DNA of 64,000 nt. It comes from Enterocloster asparagiformis. Lineage in GTDB: Bacteria > Bacillota > Clostridia > Lachnospirales > Lachnospiraceae. The notes beneath the pieces were generated by a model, which had not been told where the DNA came from, did not search any database, and worked only from the letters and a program-made list of their open reading frames with translations. This document shows, one piece after another, positions 8,333-18,770 of the stretch (position 1 is the stretch's first letter; every line of letters begins with the position of its first letter). Where the stretch lies: assembly GCA_018380885.1 (NCBI GenBank), contig JAGZSY010000010.1:1-64000 (forward strand), read 5' to 3'. The position numbers were made by a program, and so were the translations under genes.

Positions 8333-10239
8333 TCACAGCAAAACCCGCTTGTCTCCCACCAGCTTTGTGATTTTCTTTTTGTCCATGTATTCCAACAGCT
8401 GCACCGCATATTTGCGCGAGGTGCCGCACATGTCCCGGAACTGCGCCAGCGTGATCTCCCCGTTTGCCTCCATATAGGCCCGCAGGTCCTTTACAACCTG
8501 CTCAAAGGCCCGGCTGTCCATGTAGGAGGCGGGGTTTAGCTTGACCAGGCTTCCGTTCTTGTGCATATCCGCGATGATCTGTTTCGCCCGGTTTTTATCC
8601 TTAAACAGGTTCAAAACATCCGCTGTCAGCGGCGCCTCCAGGCCCGCTCCGGCGTACTTTTCCCTGATCTGCTCCAGCATCCCCCGCAGCTCCTGGGAAT
8701 ACTCGGCCGAGAAATCCCTGCCCGCCACAGACGTGCCCTGGGTCTTTACCACCATGCGCTTGACCAGCTCGGCCAAAAGCACGGCGGACCTGCGGATATC
8801 TCCCAGCCGGAACTGCTCGTTGAGCCTGGATTTAAATTCCTCTTTGTCCATGCCCTCGCTGATGGGGTTTTCCCGATGGTATACCGCCAGCAGCTCCTCC
8901 GCATAGGAAGCGATCGCCTTCCAGTAGTCCATGTGGATCACCGAGTCGTCGGCCAGAACAAGAATGCGCTTCGCCTCCTTCAGCTTTCCAGACATAAACT
9001 CGGCCTGGGCCCGGGAAATGTTCATGGCGGTGGCGATGCGGCTCTTGGAGGGGAAATTCCTGCTGTCCTCCCGGATCATCAGCTCCATCACCTCCCGCTC
9101 CTCCCCGCACTCCTTCACCTTCAGGGCCGCCAGCGCCCCCTCGTCCCCCCGCTTGTGGCGCACAGGCGCGGCGTCCAGCACGATGCCGCCGCCAAAGGTC
9201 TCCACCGGCGATAAAAAACGGATAATAAAACGGTCGCCGCGCTTCGTGACAATGGGCTCGTCAAACCGCAGCTGGGCGTAAGCGCTCTCCCCGGGTCCCA
9301 GGCGGTCTGTGTCCAGCAGCACCACCTTGGCGATGGACTGGGCGGAACCGTAGTTGAAATGGACCCGGTCCCCGGTTTTCAGCTCCCGCTCGCTGGTCTT
9401 GAAGATGGAAAGCTTCACATCGACCAGGATGGACCTGACCAGGGAGCCGGGATAAGCCAGCACGTCCCCTCTGCCGATCTCCTCCTTCTTAATCCCCTGC
9501 AGGTTTAAGGCAGTGCGCTGTCCCGCGGCCGCGGACTCCTCCCGCTGTCCGTGGGACTGGATGCCCCGAATCCTCACCAGGCGTTCCTGGGGATAGAGCA
9601 TAACCTCCTGCCCGGCCGTCACCATGCCCTCCTGAAGCGTGCCGGTGACAACGGTGCCGAAACCTTCCATGGAGAACACCCGGTCCACCGGCAGGCGGAA
9701 CAGCTCCGCCTCCTCCCGCCTGGCTCCCAGGTCCGAGACCATGCCGATGATCATGTCGCAGAGCCGGGAGATATTCTCCCCTGTGTAGGAGGAAACCCGA
9801 ATGACGGGCGCTCCCTCCAGAAAGCTGCCCTTTACCATGTCCTCCACGTCCGCCTCCACCAGCTGGGCCCACTCCTCGTCCACAAGGTCGCACTTGGTCA
9901 GCACCAGGATTCCCCGGCGGATGTGCAGCATCTTAAGAATCTCAAAATGCTCCGTGGTCTGGGGCATCACGCCCTCGTCCAGGGCAACGACCATCAGCAC
10001 CAGGTCGATTCCCCCGATGCCGGCCAGCATGTTTTTCACAAACTTTTCATGGCCCGGCACGTCGATGATGCCGATGTGGAGGCCCGCCTCGTTGGGCAGG
10101 TTGGCGAAGCCCAGGTCAATGGTAATCCCCCGCTTCTTCTCCTCCTTCAGCCGGTCCGTGTCAAATCCCGACAGCGCCTTGATCAGGCAGGTCTTGCCGT
10201 GATCCACATGCCCCGCTGTTCCCACTATAATATTCTGCA

Positions 10240-10240
<1 letters not shown>
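8333..10240 (-). CDS. selB: Selenocysteine-specific elongation factor SelB
   Basis: SelB delivers Sec-tRNA(Sec) to the ribosome at UGA codons that carry a SECIS hairpin. The N-terminal GTPase domain has GHVDHGKT at residues 10-17, DVPGHEKF as G3 and TKCD as G4. Beta-barrel domains follow, and the C-terminal 230 or so residues are winged helices that bind the mRNA hairpin. I start it at ATG 10240 (635 residues), whose A is shared with the selA stop in a TGATG overlap; a GTG one codon earlier is possible. Its direct targets grdA and grdB are in the same window. Confidence 0.97.
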
Positions 10241-11643
<1,403 letters not shown>

Positions 11644-11682
11644 TATAATACCCCCTCACAGCTGCTACATAATTGAAGAAAA

Positions 11683-11776
11683 CGGAGGTGGTGGGAATCG
11701 AACCCACCCGTGAAGCTCCTAACTCCACACAACGGTTTTGAAGACCGCGGGGCGCACCAGCTACCCAACTTCCTCC
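11683..11776 (-). tRNA. selC: tRNA-Sec (UCA), copy 1
   Basis: This 94-nt tRNA has the anticodon loop CTTCAAA (anticodon UCA) flanked by GCGGT/ACCGT, a long variable arm GTGGAG/CTTCAC and a T arm with TTCGATT. The 3' end is CACCTCC-G without encoded CCA. In the acceptor stem G1-G5 pair with CCTCC, but A6 and A7 face A and C before a possible G8-C pair. It lies 40 nt upstream of selA. The second copy differs at a single base in the variable-arm loop. Confidence 0.95.
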
Positions 11777-11851
11777 CAATTACAAAGCTAAAATACGGCC
11801 TGATCTCCATGGCCCGCCGCCCGTCCGGAAGCTTCCGGCCGCAGCGGCAAA

Positions 11852-11945
11852 CGGAGGTGGTGGGAATCGAACCCACCCGTGAAGCTCTTAACTCCACACA
11901 ACGGTTTTGAAGACCGCGGGGCGCACCAGCTACCCAACTTCCTCC
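11852..11945 (-). tRNA. selC: tRNA-Sec (UCA), copy 2
   Basis: A second tRNA-Sec gene lies 75 nt from the first in the same orientation. Anticodon loop, T arm and the imperfect acceptor stem are identical; the variable-arm loop reads TTAAGAG instead of TTAGGAG. The spacer between the copies contains the palindrome CCGGAAGCTTCCGG (11825-11838) and is not itself duplicated. Two copies of the gene are unusual. Confidence 0.95.
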
Positions 11946-11998
11946 CCGGCGGGAGGCCGCGCAAAGGCGGTCTCCCTGTTTCCCGGCCCGTTTCCATC

Positions 11999-14605
11999 TC
12001 ACCCGATGTATCCGGCCTGGGTCAATATCGCAACTGCTTTCTCCTTATTGGCCTCGGAAATCTGCACAATTGGTCCGGTACAGCCCATACCGCTCTCCGC
12101 GTAGATTCCCTCCTTCCACAGCGCCCTCACCGCATCCTCCAGGTCCATGACCTCGATTCCGGGGACCGCCGCCGTCACAATCTCCTTGGGCGGGCAGGCC
12201 ACCTGCTCCTGGTCCTGCTCTTTACCGGCCGGGGCGCTCTTTGCCAGCAGCTCTTCCAGCCCGGCAGCGCGGGCAGCCCCGTACTCCGCCGCCGCGATCT
12301 CCTTCCATCCCCCGGCGATCAGGCTGGCGGCGTACTCCATGGCCCCGGCGATCACCGGCGCTCCTGAGGCTCTGGACACGATCATCACCAGCTTGTCATA
12401 GCCCTCGCCGATACCCGGTCCGTATCCGTATCCCATGGCCTCGTACTGCCCCCCGGTGGTGTAGGATGAAAACATCTTCATCATCAGGTTTCCGGTCAGG
12501 GAATCCATCACCATCACGTCGGCGGTGCCCATCAACAGGTCGTTTCCCCGCATCTCCACGCCGCCGTCGGCCCTGGCGGACTGGGCGAAGCGGATGTCGT
12601 AGCCGTTCTCCTTCAGGCTTCTGAGAATCTTCTCACAGGCCCTGGCGCCGTCGATGTTGGCGATTCCCACCGTAGGCTGCTTCACGCCGTCGGCCTTGGC
12701 CGCGATGATGCCGGCGATAGCGTTTTTCACCAGCGCGCTCACCCGGTCCGTGTCGGAGGTGCCCGTGGTGTTGGCGATATACATGGCCCTGCCTCTGGCC
12801 GGTGTGATCACCTTACCCACGGTGGATACGCCGATGGGGAAGGGATAATGCATGGTCACGGCAGCCTGGGCGTTCCCTGCCGCCAGCTCCGCCTCCATGG
12901 TACAATGGGCATCCGGCCCGCTGCACACAACGGTCTCAATGCCTTTGGCCGCGGCCAGCTCCAAAGCCCTGTCCGCTTCCTCAGCGCCGTGCTCGCTGCC
13001 CTCCAGGGCAAGCACCACCCTGGCTCCGCCGCAAGGGGCGTTCCCCGCCAGGGACGGCGCTGCCGCCATGGCTGCGGATGCATTTGCGCCCTGCGCGGCC
13101 GCGGCCTGCGCCGCTCCTTCTTTGGCCTCGGACGTCTCCTTCTCCTGCTGCGCCTTCCCGTTGGCCTGGATTACAAAGGATACGCCGTCGAACAGGTTGG
13201 TCATGCGGCCCAGGAACAGGGAGCCCTTGCCGATGATCATGGCCCGCTTCGTGGTTCCCTCCAGGCACTCCTTTAACAGCGGCCCCAAATAGGGAACTCC
13301 AGAGGGGATGTGGCCCTGGGTGGGCGCCCAGCCGACCATTCCGTGCTTTTTCACAAAATCCGCAATCTCCGCACGCTCAATCTGCTTTTTCATCACAGCC
13401 AGGGCCGCGATCATCTTGTAGTTGGACTCCGGCACGTCCCCGGCCCCCGCGGGCTTGGTGATGTCGGGATTCTGCAGCTCAGGCGCGTACTTGTCGATGT
13501 CCGTAAAACGCAGCCCCGCCTTGGAGAGGGGTTCCGCCACCAGGGAGCTGATCACCATCTGCGGCGCCGAGCCGGTGGAAATCTTGTGGCAGCCCACAAT
13601 ATCCGTGCGAATCTGCGGGTGGATGCCGTCGTCCGCGGATATCAATACGGAGAAGCCCGCGATACAGTCCTCCAGCACGGGAAGCCCCTTCTTTACGTGG
13701 TCCTTGGCGTTCATGCCCAGCTTGGCCGTACAGCCGCCCGCGGTCACCACCACGTTCTTAAAGGTGCCGGCCTTTACCAGGGCCGCCGCGTGAAGCATGG
13801 CGTGGGCAGGCCCGGCGCAGAAGCCGCGCACGTCGGAGCCGGTGGCGTTGCGATAACCCGCAATCTCGGCCGAGGCCTTGGCAAAGTTGCCGCCGCCCCT
13901 CTGGTTCATATCCCCGCACGCCTCCTCGCAGCAGTCGATCACATATTCCACCTCGTCCGGGTTGAACGCGTTTTTCATCTTCAACTGGATCAGGGAAATG
14001 ACGTTGGACGCCTTGGAGGCCAGGTTTTCCAGCATCACGTGAGCCGACAGGTTCACGTCCACGTCGTGCGCGCGCTTGACCACGCCCACCAGCTTGTCGC
14101 CGGAGAGGTAGAGGCCCTCGGAGTGTTCCTCCTCCACCAGGCGCTTTAGCTCCTGCGCCTCCCCGTTATGTTTAAGGAGCCCCTCCAGCTGTTCCGGGGT
14201 GAACATGCCGCGCTTTTCCAGCTTTTCCTTCACCGTCCCGGCAAAACCATGTTCCAGCATCACCAGCTCGAACACGTCGCAGATGTGCATGACTCCGTAA
14301 AATTCGTCCTCAGGGATGATCAGGCCAAAGGGCCCGTCCTCCTTGGCTTCGCCCCACGGCTTGTCGTAGTACGGAAATTCCGTGCCGCGCAAATCCTCGC
14401 AGGAAGCGTTGCCTATGTATACCTGGTTGGGAATGTAGGAGAGCACGTCCCCGTATTCCCGCAGGTACTTGGGCAGTTCCTCCAGGTACTCGGAGCCGGG
14501 ATTCACAATCCGCTCCGTGGTCTGGGTGGTGCCGTTATATAAAACCATGTCTGGCGCAGCCGCCAGGGTATAGCTGGTTCCTCTGATAACCGGATAATCG
14601 TTCAT
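11999..14605 (-). CDS. grdC/grdD: Fused GrdC-GrdD, glycine reductase protein C beta and alpha subunits
   Basis: Protein C of glycine reductase turns the carboxymethyl selenoether on GrdA into acetyl phosphate. It is normally two proteins, GrdC (about 510 residues, FabH-like) and GrdD (about 385 residues, PlsX-like). Here one uninterrupted 868-residue frame contains both: residues 1-488 match GrdC, 488-528 form an Ala-rich linker, and the rest matches GrdD. The acetyl-thioester cysteine of GrdD is C842 in SGMGCTGPI. ATG 14605 has GGGGGAT upstream. It follows grdA after a hairpin-rich gap. The frame has no stop in the linker, so it is a real gene fusion rather than missed annotation. Confidence 0.93.
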   Translation of the reverse strand: MNDYPVIRGTSYTLAAAPDMVLYNGTTQTTERIVNPGSEYLEELPKYLREYGDVLSYIPNQVYIGNASCEDLRGTEFPYYDKPWGEAKEDGPFGLIIPEDEFYGVMHICDVFELVMLEHGFAGTVKEKLEKRGMFTPEQLEGLLKHNGEAQELKRLVEEEHSEGLYLSGDKLVGVVKRAHDVDVNLSAHVMLENLASKASNVISLIQLKMKNAFNPDEVEYVIDCCEEACGDMNQRGGGNFAKASAEIAGYRNATGSDVRGFCAGPAHAMLHAAALVKAGTFKNVVVTAGGCTAKLGMNAKDHVKKGLPVLEDCIAGFSVLISADDGIHPQIRTDIVGCHKISTGSAPQMVISSLVAEPLSKAGLRFTDIDKYAPELQNPDITKPAGAGDVPESNYKMIAALAVMKKQIERAEIADFVKKHGMVGWAPTQGHIPSGVPYLGPLLKECLEGTTKRAMIIGKGSLFLGRMTNLFDGVSFVIQANGKAQQEKETSEAKEGAAQAAAAQGANASAAMAAAPSLAGNAPCGGARVVLALEGSEHGAEEADRALELAAAKGIETVVCSGPDAHCTMEAELAAGNAQAAVTMHYPFPIGVSTVGKVITPARGRAMYIANTTGTSDTDRVSALVKNAIAGIIAAKADGVKQPTVGIANIDGARACEKILRSLKENGYDIRFAQSARADGGVEMRGNDLLMGTADVMVMDSLTGNLMMKMFSSYTTGGQYEAMGYGYGPGIGEGYDKLVMIVSRASGAPVIAGAMEYAASLIAGGWKEIAAAEYGAARAAGLEELLAKSAPAGKEQDQEQVACPPKEIVTAAVPGIEVMDLEDAVRALWKEGIYAESGMGCTGPIVQISEANKEKAVAILTQAGYIG

Positions 14606-14657
14606 CTAATAATCCCCCAACATTTATCTGAGATCCGGGCGCCCGCCCCGGGAAGGA

Positions 14658-14688
14658 GTCCTTAAGGGAACCGCTGTTCCCCAAGGAC
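14658..14688 (-). other. Hairpin between grdA and grdCD
   Basis: GTCCTT/AAGGAC (14658-14663, 14683-14688) and GGGAAC/GTTCCC (14666-14671, 14676-14681) form a two-part stem with a small internal bulge and 4-nt loop. There is no T run. It may protect the 3' end of the grdA message or partly attenuate grdCD. Confidence 0.5.
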
Positions 14689-14720
14689 GCTCTCCCCAAA
14701 GCTTCGGGGCTGGATTCGGA

Positions 14721-15191
14721 TCAATACTTGCCGAACTCCTTGCGGATCTTTCCCACTTCCTCATGGATCGCGGGAACATCCATCACCATCTCCATCATGC
14801 CCACCTGCTCGTCGTACACAGACGGATCTGCCTCTGATTTCACTTCATCTTCGCAAATGTGATATACATTTAGTCCCAACTGGACTCCTGCCAAAGGACC
14901 TGCGTAAGTAGGATCGCCTGCGGTAACGGTTTCTGCGGCCAGGCCGGCAGCTTCCGCTTCAGCAGCTCCCAGGAGAACCACAACGTTCTCCGGTCCGTAT
15001 TCCTCACTTAACTTTAAAACCCTCTTCTGGTTTTCCAGATCCATGGCACCCGCGGACGTTCAGACGAAGCATTCCGTCGAGGAGTATGCAATCTTTGCGC
15101 CGGCTGTCTTGGCGCACTCTTCGATGGCAGGTCCCGGCACGCCGTCTCGGTCACCGATGATGATGGCGTACTTGTCTTTTAAAATTGCCAT
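14721..15191 (-). CDS. grdA: Glycine reductase selenoprotein A (Sec44)
   Basis: GrdA is the small redox selenoprotein shared by glycine, sarcosine and betaine reductases. Its selenol accepts the carboxymethyl group and is then reduced by thioredoxin. Translation from ATG 15191 (GGAGG upstream) gives [17 protein letters not shown], then TECFVU with an in-frame UGA at 15060-15062, which is codon 44, and continues through [13 protein letters not shown] to a true UGA stop at 14721. The 156-residue length and the CxxU pair match known GrdA. Immediately after the UGA the RNA can fold with a GGU-containing loop, as a bacterial SECIS needs. Automatic callers would truncate it to the part after the UGA. 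Confidence 0.97.
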
Positions 15192-15262
15192 GCGTTTACC
15201 TCCTATTTTCTTTTTTTATACATAAGCCGCCTTGCGGCCATGCAGCGCATTCAGTCCCGCTC

Positions 15263-15580
15263 TCAGGCGTACTTTTTGATCATTTCCTCGCAGGCCTCCG
15301 GCGTGGCGTCGTCCTTCACCCTGGAATCGATCATCACCCCGTCCTTGTAGACGGCGATCACGGGCAGGCCCAGCACCTTCTGAGAGATCGCAAGCCGTCT
15401 GGCCTTGGTTGTGTTCAGGGAGCAGAACTTGATGGTCTCCCCGTAAACCGTCTCAAAGCCGTGGATGTGAGGCATGAGCGCCGCACAGGGCACGCACCCG
15501 TCGCCGTAAAAGTCCACCAGCACATATCCCTCCGCCTTCAGCACTTCCTCATCAAAGTTTTCCTTCGTCAAATCGACCAC
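15263..15580 (-). CDS. trxA: Thioredoxin, glycine-reductase type
   Basis: This small thioredoxin re-reduces GrdA after each cycle. The active site is GCVPC (C29, C32) instead of the usual WCGPC, which is typical of thioredoxins in glycine reductase clusters. An ATG exists at 15607 but has no ribosome site. The GTG at 15580 is preceded by AAGGAGG at 8 nt and gives a 105-residue protein, so I prefer it. A promoter and a perfect operator palindrome lie just upstream, and grdA follows 71 nt downstream, so trxA is the first gene of a trxA-grdA-grdCD unit. Confidence 0.9.
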   Translation of the reverse strand: MVDLTKENFDEEVLKAEGYVLVDFYGDGCVPCAALMPHIHGFETVYGETIKFCSLNTTKARRLAISQKVLGLPVIAVYKDGVMIDSRVKDDATPEACEEMIKKYA

Positions 15581-15617
15581 TTTGCCATCCTCCTTCTGAA
15601 ATCGCATATCGTTTTAT

Positions 15618-15631
15618 GTAATCGCGATTAC
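15618..15631. promoter_or_regulatory. Operator palindrome at the trxA-grdA promoter
   Basis: GTAATCGCGATTAC is a perfect 14-bp palindrome, 10 nt downstream of the -10 box, covering the first transcribed bases. Near-identical sites occur at the grdE promoter. Confidence 0.75.
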
Positions 15632-15641
15632 TTTCGTGTGT

Positions 15642-15670
15642 ATTATACAATAGAACCCATACTAAATCAA
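15642..15670 (-). promoter_or_regulatory. Predicted promoter of trxA-grdA-grdCD
   Basis: TTGATT (15665-15670) and TATAAT (15642-15647) on the minus strand have a 17-bp spacer. Confidence 0.8.
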
Positions 15671-15700
15671 GGCTTTTTGCACTTTTTATCACATGCGGCC

Positions 15701-16651
15701 CTACTCCATGTCGGCCACATAGCGCTCCGCCTGGCAGGCCGCAATGGCGCCGTCAGCCGCCGCCGTAACCACCTGGCGCAGGGACTTCACCCGCAGGTCC
15801 CCCGCCGCGTAGACGCCGGGAATATTGGTGCGCATATCCTCATCCGTGGGGATATAGCCGTTCTCCATCCGCAGGCCCGTGTCCTCAAACAGTCCGGTGT
15901 TGGGCAGGTAGCCGATAAAGCCGAAGAGGCCGAACATCCCGTCCTCCGGGTCCGCCTTCACCTCGGTCAGCTCCCCGGTTTTCACATTTCGCACCACCAT
16001 GCGGTCCAGGATTCCGTCGCCGCTCACCTCGTCCACCACACTGTCCCACATAAAGTGGAGCTTTTCGTTGCGGAACGCCTTCTCCTGGATGGATACCGCG
16101 GCCCGCAGCTGGTCCCTGCGGTGGATCACCGTAACCTTTCTGGCAAACTTGGTCAGATACATGGCCTCCTCCACCGCCGAGTCGCCGCCGCCCACCACAA
16201 AAACCTCCATGTCCTCGTAGAAGTTGGCGTCACAGGTGGCGCAGAAGGATATGCCCTTGCCGAGAAATTCCCGCTCGTTTTTGCAGCCGATGGGCCTGGG
16301 GTGGGCTCCTGTGGCCAGGATCACTGTCTTTCCCTCGTACACATTACCCTTGGTGTCCGTCAGCCGCTTCACCGGCCCTGTAAGCTCCGCCTTGACGATG
16401 GACGCGCTCACACGCTTTACGCCGAACTTCTCCACCTGCTTTGTCATGCGGGCGGTCAGCGTGGCGCCTGATTCCTCATCATCCACCAGCTGTCCCGGAT
16501 AATTCTCGATCTCCGAGGTGATGGCGATCTGTCCGCCGTCCTGTCCCCGCTCGATCAAAAGGGTATTCAGGCGGTATCTTCCGCCGTAAAGTCCCGCTGC
16601 CAGGCCCGCCGGACCGGCACCCAGGATTATCAAATCATATATCGTTTCCAT
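15701..16651 (-). CDS. trxB: Thioredoxin reductase
   Basis: This FAD enzyme uses NADPH to reduce the thioredoxin that serves glycine reductase. It has 316 residues, the FAD-binding GAGPAGLAAG (11-20), the redox-active CATC (C137-C140) and the NADPH-binding GGGDSAVEEA segment. ATG 16651 follows GTGGAGG. It closes the grdE-grdB-transporter-regulator-trxB series, while trxA downstream has its own promoter. All features are canonical. Confidence 0.96.
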   Translation of the reverse strand: METIYDLIILGAGPAGLAAGLYGGRYRLNTLLIERGQDGGQIAITSEIENYPGQLVDDEESGATLTARMTKQVEKFGVKRVSASIVKAELTGPVKRLTDTKGNVYEGKTVILATGAHPRPIGCKNEREFLGKGISFCATCDANFYEDMEVFVVGGGDSAVEEAMYLTKFARKVTVIHRRDQLRAAVSIQEKAFRNEKLHFMWDSVVDEVSGDGILDRMVVRNVKTGELTEVKADPEDGMFGLFGFIGYLPNTGLFEDTGLRMENGYIPTDEDMRTNIPGVYAAGDLRVKSLRQVVTAAADGAIAACQAERYVADME

Positions 16652-16690
16652 TTTAATGCCTCCACAAAAACAGATCGGCCCTTCCGATCC

Positions 16691-17551
16691 CTATTCCTCT
16701 CTGCAGCACTCCAACAGTCCTCCCAGGAACCGGCGCACCCGCACGTTTCCGTGCTGCTCGCTCCTGCCCCGGATATAATTCATCTCCCGGCGAATCTGCT
16801 CGGAGCTGTACAGCCGGACCGCGTACTCGTTGAACACCGGGTCCGCGTAATCCTCCATTCCCCGGGCGGCCAGGTTGGCCATCCCGGCCGCGGCTGTCCG
16901 GCGGATGCGCTGCTCCACGCTTTTGGGATTTTCTCCCATTTTTCCGCACAGCTCCCGGAGCGTGATATCCTGCAGTTCAATGTCCTCCTCGATCATATAG
17001 CGGACGATTCCCAGTATATCCCTGCTCCCGCAGTCGCTTAGCACTCCGATTTCCTGGAGTATTCCCCGCAGCCGCCTGATGGGCGGCCCGGAGTCGGCGG
17101 CCGGGGCTTTGGGAGCGCCGCGGTCCCGGTCCCCGGACTCCTCGCGGCCCGCTCCCGGCCCGGCCTTGCTCAGTAGCCACTTCATGGCCCTGGCCATCTC
17201 CAGGTTGTACAGCACATTGCGCACCTCGGTCTGGTTGAGGGGCTTGTGAAGCACCAGCTCAGCGCCCTTCTCATAGGCCTGACGGAGCGTTTCCGGGTGG
17301 GCGGCCTGGGATAGGACCACCACCGCGGTCTCCGGCATCACGGCCTTCACCTTGCCGATGTAGACCATGGACTTGAGCGTGCTGAACTCCAGGTCGGCCA
17401 GAACCACGTCCGGCCCCACCTCCTGCAATCTCAGGTAAGCCTCCTCCCACCGCGGCGAAGCGCCCACGATTGTTCCCAGGTTTCCAACCTCAATCATGTT
17501 TTTTAATTCCGACCGCGACGTTCTGTCGCAGTCCACAATGTAGATCTTCAT
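16691..17551 (-). CDS. Response regulator with YcbB-type output domain
   Basis: The first 120 residues form a receiver domain with acidic D7/D9, phospho-acceptor D53 (VVLADLEFS) and a conserved Lys (LVLHKPL). The C-terminal region, from about residue 155, matches the YcbB/GlnL output domain seen in a Bacillus glutamine-responsive regulator (TLRELCGKMGENPKSVEQR). The linker is rich in Gly, Arg and Asp. I start at ATG 17551, one base after the upstream stop, giving 286 residues; the ribosome site is weak, so translational coupling is likely. No sensor kinase is adjacent. Its place between a transporter and trxB suggests control of glycine use, but that is inference. Confidence 0.8.
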   Translation of the reverse strand: MKIYIVDCDRTSRSELKNMIEVGNLGTIVGASPRWEEAYLRLQEVGPDVVLADLEFSTLKSMVYIGKVKAVMPETAVVVLSQAAHPETLRQAYEKGAELVLHKPLNQTEVRNVLYNLEMARAMKWLLSKAGPGAGREESGDRDRGAPKAPAADSGPPIRRLRGILQEIGVLSDCGSRDILGIVRYMIEEDIELQDITLRELCGKMGENPKSVEQRIRRTAAAGMANLAARGMEDYADPVFNEYAVRLYSSEQIRREMNYIRGRSEQHGNVRVRRFLGGLLECCREE

Positions 17552-17552
17552 C

Positions 17553-18689
17553 TTATTTTTTCTTCCGGCAAACGTCTTTGATATTTTTCCACAGCATAAA
17601 CAAGATGAGCACGGCTCCAACGTATCCGTTGAGCACGTAAATCACATTGACCAGCACCCGGAAGGGGAGGAAGAGCCCCACAAAGAGTCCCAGAAGCCCC
17701 AGAGCGACGGTCAGAAGCCTGAACCGGCTCGTCCCCTCCTTGGCGAACCGGGCGCAGGGGTTATAGAGAAGCGGTACCGCGGTGGTGTAAATTCCCGCAA
17801 ACACCACCAGTGCGAAAATGGAGGCGAAGGGCCGCCAGATCCGCTCGGCCAGGATCAGGTTGGGAATGTTCGCGTTCCACACGAAAATGCCCTGGTTGCC
17901 CAAGCCCGGCGTGTTGATATTGGCAATCTGCGCAAACATAATCAGGATAATGGCCGCGCACACCGCCACGGTTCCGCCGTAAATGCCGTATTCTACGTCT
18001 TTCTTTTTGTTGCCCGCTCCCAGGGCGGCCGTGAAGCTGGCAAACCACAGGAGCACGAAGCCCGCATAGGACAGCGCTGAAATCACCCAGTTGGGACCCG
18101 CGTTCTTGATCGTCTCGCCGCCGGCCTCAGCGTAAGCCGCCGTGCGGATGACTTCAAGCCCGGCTCCCACATTGCCCGCGTCCCGCACCAGCGTGACGGC
18201 GCCGATGCCGATGCAGAGCACCACAATAATCGGACCCACGATGCCGATCTTATCCACCATGGAGTTCAGTCCTCCCACCACGGTCAGGATGGTCAGCGTG
18301 GTCAGAATCGTTCCGCCCACCCACAGGGGAAGGCCGTACTGCTGATTGAAGGTGGAGGCCGCGCCTCCTACCATGACGAAAAACGACATGTAGCAGAACA
18401 CTGTGGAATAATAATCCATAAAGGTTCCGATGTATTTTCCGCAGTAAAACTTGTAGACATCGTTTCCCCGTTCAAAATGTTCCTCCGCCCCGGCCTTGGC
18501 GAAATTGTAGTTGTAGTAAATGAAGCAGACCGCGAACAAAAGGACCGTCAAAATTCCCTGCACCCCATATGCAGTGAAATATTGGACAATTTCCTGTCCT
18601 GTGGCAAAGCCGGAACCGATGGTGAATGCAATAACCGCCCCCGCCAGTATCAGCGCCCGGTTCCAGTTGACTTTTTTATCTTGATCCAT
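17553..18689 (-). CDS. YkvI-type membrane transporter
   Basis: This 378-residue protein has about ten hydrophobic helices and resembles the YkvI family of APC/LeuT-fold carriers. The first helix contains GAVIAFTIGSGFATGQE, a Gly-rich unwound-helix pattern typical of that fold. ATG 18689 is preferred because AGGAGAAGG lies upstream; an ATG six codons earlier forms part of that ribosome site. It follows grdB and is translationally coupled to the response regulator gene. Uptake of glycine or a related compound is a reasonable inference, not something the sequence proves. Confidence 0.75.
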   Translation of the reverse strand: MDQDKKVNWNRALILAGAVIAFTIGSGFATGQEIVQYFTAYGVQGILTVLLFAVCFIYYNYNFAKAGAEEHFERGNDVYKFYCGKYIGTFMDYYSTVFCYMSFFVMVGGAASTFNQQYGLPLWVGGTILTTLTILTVVGGLNSMVDKIGIVGPIIVVLCIGIGAVTLVRDAGNVGAGLEVIRTAAYAEAGGETIKNAGPNWVISALSYAGFVLLWFASFTAALGAGNKKKDVEYGIYGGTVAVCAAIILIMFAQIANINTPGLGNQGIFVWNANIPNLILAERIWRPFASIFALVVFAGIYTTAVPLLYNPCARFAKEGTSRFRLLTVALGLLGLFVGLFLPFRVLVNVIYVLNGYVGAVLILFMLWKNIKDVCRKKK

Positions 18690-18723
18690 ACGCCTTCTCC
18701 TATCCATGAGTTCGGTTTTGGTT

Positions 18724-18754
18724 CCGGCGCAGCGGACAAAATCCGCCGCGCCGG
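18724..18754 (-). other. GC-rich hairpin downstream of grdB
   Basis: Two 13-nt arms (18724-18736 and 18742-18754) pair with one mismatch around a 5-nt loop. There is no T run. It may stabilise grdEB mRNA against 3' decay and lower expression of the transporter gene. Confidence 0.5.
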
Positions 18755-18770
18755 CCGGTCACTGCCGCAG

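Noticed and set aside
14721..15044. GrdA as a 107-residue protein starting after the UGA
   Set aside because: The upstream 43 codons with CxxU match GrdA exactly, and a ribosome site precedes ATG 15191.
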